A DNA stretch of 64,000 bases from contig NZ_VTTM01000002.1 of the NCBI RefSeq assembly GCF_008364795.1, positions 248,001 to 312,000 of the forward strand. Reading direction: 5' to 3'. The notes below the pieces were generated by a model. It did no database searches and was not told the origin of the DNA. It was given only the letters and a program-made list of their open reading frames with translations. Made by a program: the position numbers and the translations under genes. Below are positions 35,870-42,898 of the stretch, in pieces (the first letter of the stretch is position 1; each line of letters opens with the position of its first letter). This DNA comes from Azospirillum oryzae (GTDB lineage: Bacteria > Pseudomonadota > Alphaproteobacteria > Azospirillales > Azospirillaceae).

Positions 35870-36814
35870 TCAGCCCACCGGTATGGTCTCCAGACCGCCG
35901 AACCGGCCGTGGAAGGCGGGCTGGGCATCGGGCAGCGGTCCGTTGGCGGTGGTCGCCGCCTGCATCAGGAAGGATTCCGAGGGGCCGGCGAGGCGGCGGT
36001 AGAGGTTGCGGGTCAGCATCCGCGATTCCTGGCCCGGCCAGTCCGCCGGCAGGAGGTCGGGCGGCAGCATCGGGTCGCGCAGCAGGATGCGGCGGAAGTC
36101 GTGGATCATCAGCGTGCGCAGGACGAAGCAGGCGGCGGGGTCCGGGGCCTCGGCGGCGTCGATCGCCGCCCAGACCGGACGGAAGTGATCCAGGAACGCC
36201 GCATAGTCGTGTTCGAGCTGGTCGATGTCCCAGCAACCGCGCACCAGATCGCGCAACGCGCCGAACCCTTCCGCCCGGTCCAGGCTGGCCTTCATGTGGA
36301 CGATCTTGTCGGCGACTCCCAACTCGGCCAGCGAGCGGTGCATCGCCGCCTCGTCGCAGTTGGGATGGGCGTAGACGGTGGCCGACGCGGCGCCGAAGCC
36401 CTGCCAGGTCAGCTCCCGCCGCAGGGCGTCGCGCGTCTCGGCGTCCAGCGCATTGGGCGGCACCATCAGCAGGTCCCAGCCGCGGTCCCATTCGCGGGCC
36501 AGCGGCGCGTAGATCCGCCGTTCCGCCGCGGCGAAGCGCTCCTTCCCGCTGTCGGTGACGCGATAGAAGCTGCGCCGGCCGATCTGGGTGTTGGTCAGCC
36601 AGTCGTCCTTGCCCAGCCGGAAGACCGAGGTGCGGACGATCCGCTCGCTCATCCCGAACAGCCCCATCAGCTCGATCAGGCTGCCCAGCCACAGCGACCC
36701 GCCATGCGGCAGCACCGCGTCGCCATAGACGGTGATGATCAGCGACTTCGCCCGTGGCGCGATGGCTTCGGTCAGCTGGGCGGCAAGGTCTTCGGGGCGG
36801 CGCGGGCGGGCCAT
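35870..36814 (-). CDS. paaX: PaaX-family repressor
   Basis: The 314-residue protein is the PaaX-type repressor of phenylacetate catabolism. The N-terminal winged helix is SLIITVYGDAVLPHGGSLWLGSLIELMGLFGMSERIVRTSVFRL. It is followed by the middle domain (RRSFYRVTDSG, EWDRGWDLLMVP) and the C-terminal helical part (LRTLMIHDFRRILLRDPMLP). Known PaaX proteins respond to phenylacetyl-CoA. Here two operator-like repeats (35077-35115 and 37003-37041) lie before the di-iron gene and before paaX and the importer, which supports autoregulation and control of both flanks. Confidence 0.93.
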   Translation of the reverse strand: MARPRRPEDLAAQLTEAIAPRAKSLIITVYGDAVLPHGGSLWLGSLIELMGLFGMSERIVRTSVFRLGKDDWLTNTQIGRRSFYRVTDSGKERFAAAERRIYAPLAREWDRGWDLLMVPPNALDAETRDALRRELTWQGFGAASATVYAHPNCDEAAMHRSLAELGVADKIVHMKASLDRAEGFGALRDLVRGCWDIDQLEHDYAAFLDHFRPVWAAIDAAEAPDPAACFVLRTLMIHDFRRILLRDPMLPPDLLPADWPGQESRMLTRNLYRRLAGPSESFLMQAATTANGPLPDAQPAFHGRFGGLETIPVG

Positions 36815-37002
36815 GCGGGTGGGGCGTCCTTATGGGTGCGGCTTGTGATGCGGGCGGATCGGAACGAGACGGCACGACGGAGTTGTATACGAAACCCGGT
36901 GCCGGTTGGGCCAGTGCCACGACAGCGTGGGCGACCGGGGCGGAAGCCGGGCCGGCGGCCGATAGGAGGCAATCCGGACTTTCCGTTTGACAATCATTAA
37001 TG

Positions 37003-37041
37003 TGATACACTAGGTTGGGTTCCCAAAGTAAATTTGTGTCA
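37003..37041. promoter_or_regulatory. PaaX-type operator between paaX and the importer
   Basis: TGATAC (37003-37008) and GTGTCA (37036-37041) are separated by 27 bp. Read on the other strand, this is TGACAC-N27-GTATCA, identical in both arms and spacing to the site before the di-iron gene. Confidence 0.6.
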
Positions 37042-37162
37042 TAAAACGAAATGACGATTCCCGGGGCGCGAGCCGGAGGGATCGCAAAGGGAAGGGGAGG
37101 CGGACCGCAACATCCGTACTTCGATTGTGGTCACGCCCGCGAAAATTTTTCTTCCGCAATCA

Positions 37163-37175
37163 TTTCGTTTGAAAC
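37163..37175. promoter_or_regulatory. MarR-type operator before the importer
   Basis: TTTCGTTTGAAAC is identical over 13 bases to the reverse complement of the hmgA palindrome core (28077-28092). It lies 87 bp upstream of the substrate-binding protein start. Confidence 0.6.
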
Positions 37176-37261
37176 ATTATGTGAAGCAAATCATCCCGCC
37201 GCACCGGGACCGGGCCGCCGCCCGATCCGGTGACAAGGTGGGCAGCACTCGGGAGGACATC

Positions 37262-38428
37262 ATGCGCAAAAGCCTGCTTGCCACCATCGCCTTCACCGCC
37301 ATGACCGCCATGACGGCGGTGTCCGGCCTGCTGTCCGGGGCGGCACAGGCCGCGGACCCGATCAAGGTCGGCGCCATCATCTCGGCCACCGGCCCGGCCT
37401 CCTTCCTCGGCGATCCGGAGAAGAAGGTGCTGGAGCTGTATGCCGACCGCATCAACAAGGCGGGCGGCGTCGATGGCCGTCAGGTGCAGCTGACCGTCTA
37501 TGACGACGGCGGCGCTGCCGACAAGGCGGCTTCCTTCACCAAGCGCCTGATCGAGAGCGACGGCGTCGACGTGATCGTCGGCGGCACCACGACCGCGGCG
37601 ACCATGGCGGCGGTGCCGCTGGTGGAGCGCGCCGGCGTGCCCTTCATCTCGCTGGCCGGCGCGGTGGTGATCGTGGAGCCGGTGAAGAAGTGGGTGTTCA
37701 AGACCCCCCACACCGACCGCATGGCCGCGGAAAAGGTGATGGAGGACATGAAGAAGCGCGGGCTGACCAAGCTGGCGCTGCTGTCGGAGGATAGCGGATT
37801 CGGCAAGTCGGGCCGCGAGCAGACCGTCGCCGTCGCCAAGGAGCGCGGGATCGAACTGGTCGCCGACGAGACCTATGGCGCCAAGGACACCGACGTCACC
37901 GCGCAGCTGACCAAGATCAAGAACACCGCGGCCGCCCAGGCGGTTCTGGTGTTCGGCCTGGGCCAGGGTCCGGCGGTGGTCACCAAGAACTACCGCCAGC
38001 TCGGCATGTCGCTGCCGCTCTACCAGTCGCACGGCGTCGCGTCGAAGGAATACATCCGTCTGGCCGGCGGTGCCGCCGAGGGTGTCCGTCTGCCGGCCGC
38101 CGGTCTGGTCGTCGCCGCCCAGCTGCCCGACAGCGACCCGCAGAAGAAGGTCGTGACCGAGTTCACCAAGGTCTACGAGGACAGCTTCAATTCGGAGGTC
38201 TCGACCTTCGCCGGCCATGCCTATGACGGGCTGATGATCGCGCTGGACGCGGTGAAGCGCGCCGGCGGCACCGACAAGGCCAAGCTGCGCGACGCCATCG
38301 AGCAGACCAAGGGTTATGTCGGCACCGGCGGCACCGTGACCATGAGCCCGAAGGACCACATGGGCCTGACGCTGGACGCCTTCCACATGGTGGAGGTCCG
38401 CCAAGGCGACTGGTCGCTGGTGAAGTAA
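37262..38428 (+). CDS. ABC importer substrate-binding protein (branched-chain amino acid type)
   Basis: The 388-residue periplasmic binding protein (LivK/Peripla_BP_6 type) has a signal peptide ending AAQA (residues 25-28) and the typical start ADPIKVGAIISATGPASFLGDPEKK. Later segments include TTTAATMAAVPLVERAGVPFISLAG and FAGHAYDGLMIALDAV. GGGAGGACATC precedes the ATG. Such proteins also serve aromatic acids in related clusters, and the location suggests phenylacetate-like acids. It is separated from the permease genes by a 253-bp repeat-rich gap. Confidence 0.9.
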   Translation: MRKSLLATIAFTAMTAMTAVSGLLSGAAQAADPIKVGAIISATGPASFLGDPEKKVLELYADRINKAGGVDGRQVQLTVYDDGGAADKAASFTKRLIESDGVDVIVGGTTTAATMAAVPLVERAGVPFISLAGAVVIVEPVKKWVFKTPHTDRMAAEKVMEDMKKRGLTKLALLSEDSGFGKSGREQTVAVAKERGIELVADETYGAKDTDVTAQLTKIKNTAAAQAVLVFGLGQGPAVVTKNYRQLGMSLPLYQSHGVASKEYIRLAGGAAEGVRLPAAGLVVAAQLPDSDPQKKVVTEFTKVYEDSFNSEVSTFAGHAYDGLMIALDAVKRAGGTDKAKLRDAIEQTKGYVGTGGTVTMSPKDHMGLTLDAFHMVEVRQGDWSLVK

Positions 38429-38448
38429 ACCGATCCGCCGCTCGGATC

Positions 38449-38654
38449 CCCTCTCCCCCCGCTCACGCGCAAACTTTGTTTGCGCTGACGCGACAGGCGG
38501 ACCCCCGGTCCGCCGAAAGCGGGGAGAGGGTTAGGGTGAGGGGGATGCACAGCGTGGCGATTGTTGATTTGCCACGCTTCGCATCCCCACCAATCCACCC
38601 CATGCCTCCCCCTCACCCCGACCCTCTCCCCGGGGGGGAGAGGGGGAATGTGCG
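38449..38654. repeat. CCCTC-rich inverted repeats between binding protein and permease
   Basis: CCCCTCTCCCCCCGCT (near 38449) pairs with the GGGGAGAGGG that starts at 38521. The stretch 38521-38544 (GGGGAGAGGGTTAGGGTGAG...) is the reverse complement, with two mismatches, of the CCCCCTCACCCCGACCC... stretch near 38608-38631. The second copy is followed by CGGGGGGGAGAGGGG. It is the same family as 33857-33965. Confidence 0.8.
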
Positions 38655-38681
38655 CGGGAGAGGAACATCAGGAACCCAACG

Positions 38682-39557
38682 ATGTTCGCGGAACTGCTGC
38701 AATACATGCTGTCGGGGCTGACCATCGGCGCGATCTATGCGCTGGCGGGGCTCGGCTTTTCGATCATCTACAACGCCAGCCACGTCATCAACTTCGCCCA
38801 GGGCGAGTTCATCATGATCGGCGGCATGGCGTCGGCCACGCTGACGGCCTCGGGCGTGCCGCTGCCGCTGGCGATCCTGATCGGCTGCGGCGGCGCCATG
38901 CTGGTCGGCGTGCTGGTGGCGAAATTCGCGGTCGAGCGCGCCCGCAACGCCTCCACCGTTACCCTCATCATCATCACCATCGGCGCCTCGATCTTCCTGC
39001 GCGGCGTCGCGGAGCTGGTCTGGGGCAAGGACTTCAAGCGTCTGGACGCCTTTTCCGGCGAGACGCCGATCCAGTTCCTCGGCGCCTCGATGCAGCCGCA
39101 GTCGCTGTGGGTGGTGGGCACCGCCGCCGTGCTGATCGTCGCCATCGGCCTGTTCTTCAACCGGACCCTGACCGGCAAGGCGATCCTCGCCACTTCGCAC
39201 AACCGGCTGGCCGCACAGCTGGTCGGCATCGACGTGAAGCGGGTGGTGCTCGCCTCCTTCGCGCTGTCGGCGGCGCTGGGCGCCATCGGCGGGGCGGTGG
39301 TCGCCCCCATCACCTTCTCCTACACCGAGATGGGCATCATGCTGGGGCTGAAGGGCTTCACCGCCGCGGTTCTGGGCGGCCTCGGCCATGGGCCGGGCGC
39401 GGTGGCCGGCGGGCTGATCGTCGGTGTCGCGGAGGCGCTGGGCGCCGGCTACATCTCCTCGGCCTACAAGGATGCGGTGGCCTTCGTCATCATCCTGGCC
39501 GTCCTTCTCTTCATGCCGAACGGGCTGTTCGGCAAGCGCGGCACCGAACGGGTGTAA
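38682..39557 (+). CDS. livH: ABC importer permease LivH-type
   Basis: The 291-residue inner-membrane permease has about eight hydrophobic segments. The conserved start is LLQYMLSGLTIGAIYALAGLGFSIIYNASHVINFAQGEF, and the ABC contact region lies near residue 235. It pairs with the LivM-type permease, followed by two ATPases, to form a five-component HAAT importer. AGGA precedes the ATG. Confidence 0.93.
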   Translation: MFAELLQYMLSGLTIGAIYALAGLGFSIIYNASHVINFAQGEFIMIGGMASATLTASGVPLPLAILIGCGGAMLVGVLVAKFAVERARNASTVTLIIITIGASIFLRGVAELVWGKDFKRLDAFSGETPIQFLGASMQPQSLWVVGTAAVLIVAIGLFFNRTLTGKAILATSHNRLAAQLVGIDVKRVVLASFALSAALGAIGGAVVAPITFSYTEMGIMLGLKGFTAAVLGGLGHGPGAVAGGLIVGVAEALGAGYISSAYKDAVAFVIILAVLLFMPNGLFGKRGTERV

Positions 39558-39570
39558 GGACTTATCTCCG

Positions 39571-40518
39571 ATGAACGCACTCCTTCACGGGCGGCTGACC
39601 GGGCTTCTGGCACTGGGCGCGGTGATCGCGGTCCTGCCGGCCTTCCTGCCCAACAACTTCTATCTCGACATCGCCATCCTGGCCGGCTTCAACGCCGTGG
39701 TCTGCGTCGGGCTGAACCTGCTGATCGGCTATGCCGGGCAGATCAGCCTGGGCCATGCCGGCTTCTTCGGCATCGGCGCCTATGCATCGGGCGTGCTGGT
39801 CGGCGTCTATGGCTGGCCGCCGATCCTGGCGCTGCTGACCGGCGCCGTGGTGGTCGGGCTGCTGGCCTTCCTGGTGGCCAAGCCGATCCTGCGGCTGAAG
39901 GGCCATTATCTCGCCATGGCGACCTTGGGCATCGGCATCATCGTGTCGATCGTGCTGCGCACCGAAAGCGGGCTGACCGGCGGTCCGGACGGCATGATGG
40001 TGGAACCGTTCAAGATCTTCGGCTTTGAGCTGTATGGCGAAAAGGTCTGGTACTGGGTGGTCGGCGTGCTGCTGATCGGCGTGGTCTGGCTGTCGCTGAA
40101 CCTGATCGACAGCCCGATGGGCCGGGCGCTCCGCGCCGTCCACGGGTCGGAGGTGGCGGCCGAGGTGGTCGGCGTCGACACCGCCCGCTTCAAGGTGCTG
40201 GTCTTCGTGGTCTCGGCGGTGTTCGCCAGCGTGGCCGGCAGCCTGTTCGCCCATTACGCCGGCCTGATCACCCCGGCCAAGGCCGACTTCTTCAAGTCGA
40301 TCGAGCTGGTGACCATGGTGGTGTTCGGCGGCATGGCATCGACCTTCGGTGCGGTGGTGGGGGCCGTGGTGCTGACGCTGCTGCCGCAGGCGCTGACCGT
40401 CTTCCAGGATTACCAGCAGATCGTGCTGGGCGGCATCCTGATGGCGACGATGGTGTTCATGCCCAAGGGCCTTCTCCCCACCCTGGCGGCGCTGCTCCCG
40501 GCGCGGAGGCGGGCATGA
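39571..40518 (+). CDS. livM: ABC importer permease LivM-type
   Basis: The 315-residue membrane permease contains the LivM signature GLNLLIGYAGQISLGHAGFFGIGAYASGVL and the cytosolic loop GRALRAVHGSEVAAEVVGVD. The ATG at 39571 follows the livH stop by 13 bp; the frame is open into livH but that part is a shadow. It overlaps livG (ATGA). Confidence 0.93.
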   Translation: MNALLHGRLTGLLALGAVIAVLPAFLPNNFYLDIAILAGFNAVVCVGLNLLIGYAGQISLGHAGFFGIGAYASGVLVGVYGWPPILALLTGAVVVGLLAFLVAKPILRLKGHYLAMATLGIGIIVSIVLRTESGLTGGPDGMMVEPFKIFGFELYGEKVWYWVVGVLLIGVVWLSLNLIDSPMGRALRAVHGSEVAAEVVGVDTARFKVLVFVVSAVFASVAGSLFAHYAGLITPAKADFFKSIELVTMVVFGGMASTFGAVVGAVVLTLLPQALTVFQDYQQIVLGGILMATMVFMPKGLLPTLAALLPARRRA

Positions 40519-41339
40519 AGATGCTGGCGACCACTGATCTTTCCCCCGATACCATGTCCCAGGCCCGCCGCGTCGGCCCGCCGATCCTGAAGGTGGAGCA
40601 TCTCAGCCGCGAGTTCGGCGGCGTGCTCGCCATCGGCGATCTGAGCTTCACCGTTGCGGCCGGCGACATCCATTCGATCATCGGGCCGAACGGCGCCGGC
40701 AAGACCACGCTGTTCAATCTGGTGACCGGCGTCTACAAGCCGTCGGGCGGCCGGGTTCTGTTCGACGGGGCCGACGTGTCGGGCATGGCGCCCTACAGGC
40801 TGGCCGCCCGCGGCATGTCGCGCACCTTCCAGAACCTGCAGATCTTCTTCAACATGACGGCGCTGGAGAACGTCATGGTGGGGCGGCACCTGCACCTGAA
40901 CACGCGGCTTCTGCCGGCGCTGTTCCGCTTTCCGTCGCTGGTGCGCAAGGACCGCGAGGCGAAGGACCGGGCGGCGCAACTGATGGCCGACGTCGGGCTG
41001 GAGAAATACATCGACGCCGACGCCGCCTCCATGCCCTACGGCGCGCTGAAACGGCTGGAGATCGCCCGCGCGCTGGCGTCGGAGCCGAAGCTGCTTCTGC
41101 TGGACGAGCCGGCGGCCGGCCTGAACGCCACCGAAAGCCGCGAGATCGACGAGGTCATCAAGACCGTCGCCGCGACCGGCGTCACCATCATCCTGGTGGA
41201 ACACGACATGAAGATGGTGATGGGAATCTCTCACCGGATCACCGCCCTGAACCAGGGCCGCATGCTGGCCGAGGGCACCCCGCAGGAGGTGGCGGCCAAC
41301 GCGGACGTCATCGCCGCCTATCTCGGCGCGGCACCGTGA
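40515..41339 (+). CDS. livG: ABC importer ATPase LivG-type
   Basis: The 274-residue ATPase has Walker A GPNGAGKTT, the LivG-specific SRTFQNLQIFFNMTALENVMVG, a signature region YGALKRLEIARAL, Walker B LLLLDEPAAGLN and the H-loop VEHDMKMV. It has an N-terminal extension of about 20 residues. It overlaps livM by four bases. Confidence 0.95.
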   Translation: MKMLATTDLSPDTMSQARRVGPPILKVEHLSREFGGVLAIGDLSFTVAAGDIHSIIGPNGAGKTTLFNLVTGVYKPSGGRVLFDGADVSGMAPYRLAARGMSRTFQNLQIFFNMTALENVMVGRHLHLNTRLLPALFRFPSLVRKDREAKDRAAQLMADVGLEKYIDADAASMPYGALKRLEIARALASEPKLLLLDEPAAGLNATESREIDEVIKTVAATGVTIILVEHDMKMVMGISHRITALNQGRMLAEGTPQEVAANADVIAAYLGAAP

Positions 41340-41353
41340 GGGAGGCGCGGAGC

Positions 41354-42058
41354 ATGCTTCTGGAGATCGAGGGCCTCAACAGCCATTACGGCCGCATCCA
41401 CGCGCTGAAATCGGCCAGCCTGACCGTGCGGGAAGGCGAACTGGTGGCGCTGGTCGGCGCCAACGGCGCGGGCAAGACGACACTGCTGCGCACCCTGTCC
41501 GGCGTCCACCCGGCCAGCAGCGGGCGCATCACCTTCGACGGCTGCGACATCACCCGGATGAAGGCGTCGCGCCGCGTCGCCGAAGGGGTGGTGCAGGTGC
41601 CGGAAGGCCGGCAGCTGTTCGGTCCGCAGAGCGTGGAGGACAATCTCCGCCTCGGCGCCTACCGCCGCGGCAGCGGCAAGCCGGATGACGACATCAACCG
41701 GCTGTACGAGATGTTTCCGGTGCTGAAGGTCAAGCGCGACCAGCCCGCCGGCACCCTGTCGGGCGGCCAGCAGCAGATCGTGGCCTTGGGCCGCGCGCTG
41801 ATGGCGAAGCCGCGCCTGCTTCTGCTCGACGAACCCAGCATGGGGCTGGCGCCGCTGCTGGTGGCGGAGATCTTCGACGCCGTGCAGCGGCTGAAGCGGG
41901 AGGGGACGACCATCCTGCTGGTGGAGCAGAACGCCCACGCCGCCCTGGCCATCGCCGATCGCGGATACGTGATCGAGACCGGCGAGATCGTGCTGAGCGA
42001 CAGCGGCGCGGCGCTGTTGAGCAACGAGCGGGTGCGGCAGGCTTATCTGGGGCTGTGA
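41354..42058 (+). CDS. livF: ABC importer ATPase LivF-type
   Basis: The 234-residue second ATPase has Walker A GANGAGKTT, LSGGQQQIVALGRAL signature, and LLLLDEPSMGLAPLL Walker B. The ATG at 41354 follows GAGGGAGG; an in-frame GTG at 41336 overlaps the livG stop and would add six residues. It completes the importer and is followed by maiA. Confidence 0.95.
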   Translation: MLLEIEGLNSHYGRIHALKSASLTVREGELVALVGANGAGKTTLLRTLSGVHPASSGRITFDGCDITRMKASRRVAEGVVQVPEGRQLFGPQSVEDNLRLGAYRRGSGKPDDDINRLYEMFPVLKVKRDQPAGTLSGGQQQIVALGRALMAKPRLLLLDEPSMGLAPLLVAEIFDAVQRLKREGTTILLVEQNAHAALAIADRGYVIETGEIVLSDSGAALLSNERVRQAYLGL

Positions 42059-42108
42059 TAGGATCCGACGCAACACCATCGCCGCGACACTTCAACGGAC
42101 CCAAACCC

Positions 42109-42759
42109 GTGAAACTCCACACCTACTTCCGATCCTCCGCCGCCTATCGCGTGCGCATCGCCCTGAACCTGAAGGGGCTGGCGCCGGAGCAGGCCTTCGT
42201 CCATCTGCGCCGGGGCGAGCAGGCCAAGCCGCCCTATTCAGACCTCAACCCGGAGCATCTGGTGCCGGCGCTGGAGGTCGACGGGCCGGACGGGCACCAT
42301 GTGCTGACCCAGTCGCTCGCCATCATCGAGTATCTGGACGAGACGCACCCCACCCCGGCGCTGCTGCCGGCCGATGCGCTGGGCCGGGCGCGGGTGCGGG
42401 CGCTGGCGCTGGCGGTGGCTTGCGACATCCATCCGCTGAACAACCTGCGGGTGCTGAACCGCCTGAAGACGATGGGCCACAGCCAGGAGGAGGTCGACGG
42501 CTGGTACCGGCACTGGATCGCCGTCGGGCTGACTGCGCTGGAGGCGCAGCTGGCCGGCGATCCGCGCACCGGACGCTTCTGCCATGGCGACGAACCCGGA
42601 CTGGCCGACATCCTGCTGGTGCCGCAGATGGCGAACGCCCGCCGGCTCGACTGCCCGCTGGACGGCTATCCCACCCTGCTGCGCATCGACGAGGCCTGCC
42701 GCGCCCTGCCGGCCTTCGCCGCCGCCGCGCCCGACCGCCAGCCCGACGCGGAGGTCTGA
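42109..42759 (+). CDS. maiA: Maleylacetoacetate isomerase
   Basis: The 216-residue zeta-class GST-like isomerase converts maleylacetoacetate to fumarylacetoacetate with glutathione. The start KLHTYFRSSAAYRVRIALNLKGL has the SSA-R motif of the active site. NPEHLVPALEVDG, LTQSLAIIEYLDETHP and CDIHPLNNLRVLN follow, all typical of MaiA. The GTG at 42109 is chosen by family start; an in-frame GTG at 42055 overlaps livF. It links the importer operon with hmgA and fahA to complete the homogentisate pathway. Confidence 0.92.
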   Translation: MKLHTYFRSSAAYRVRIALNLKGLAPEQAFVHLRRGEQAKPPYSDLNPEHLVPALEVDGPDGHHVLTQSLAIIEYLDETHPTPALLPADALGRARVRALALAVACDIHPLNNLRVLNRLKTMGHSQEEVDGWYRHWIAVGLTALEAQLAGDPRTGRFCHGDEPGLADILLVPQMANARRLDCPLDGYPTLLRIDEACRALPAFAAAAPDRQPDAEV

Positions 42760-42898
42760 TCCGGCGCCCGCCACGTCGGCATCACGCCCGCCTTTTGTCC
42801 CCGGCAGATCACATCCCCGCCCGTTGGTGTTAGCGGTTTCGCGACACCCTTCCGTGGTATAGAGGTAACCGGAATCGGGTGGGGGCGGCGGCCGGACG

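Larger units (their letters stand above)
36815..37261. other. Divergent promoter region of paaX and the ABC importer
   Basis: This 447-bp gene-free region contains a PaaX-type operator (37003-37041) and a MarR-type site (37163-37175) nearer to the importer. The local sequence is AT-richer than its surroundings. It is likely the main integration point of the two regulators. The reading frames on either strand are shadows. Confidence 0.7.
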
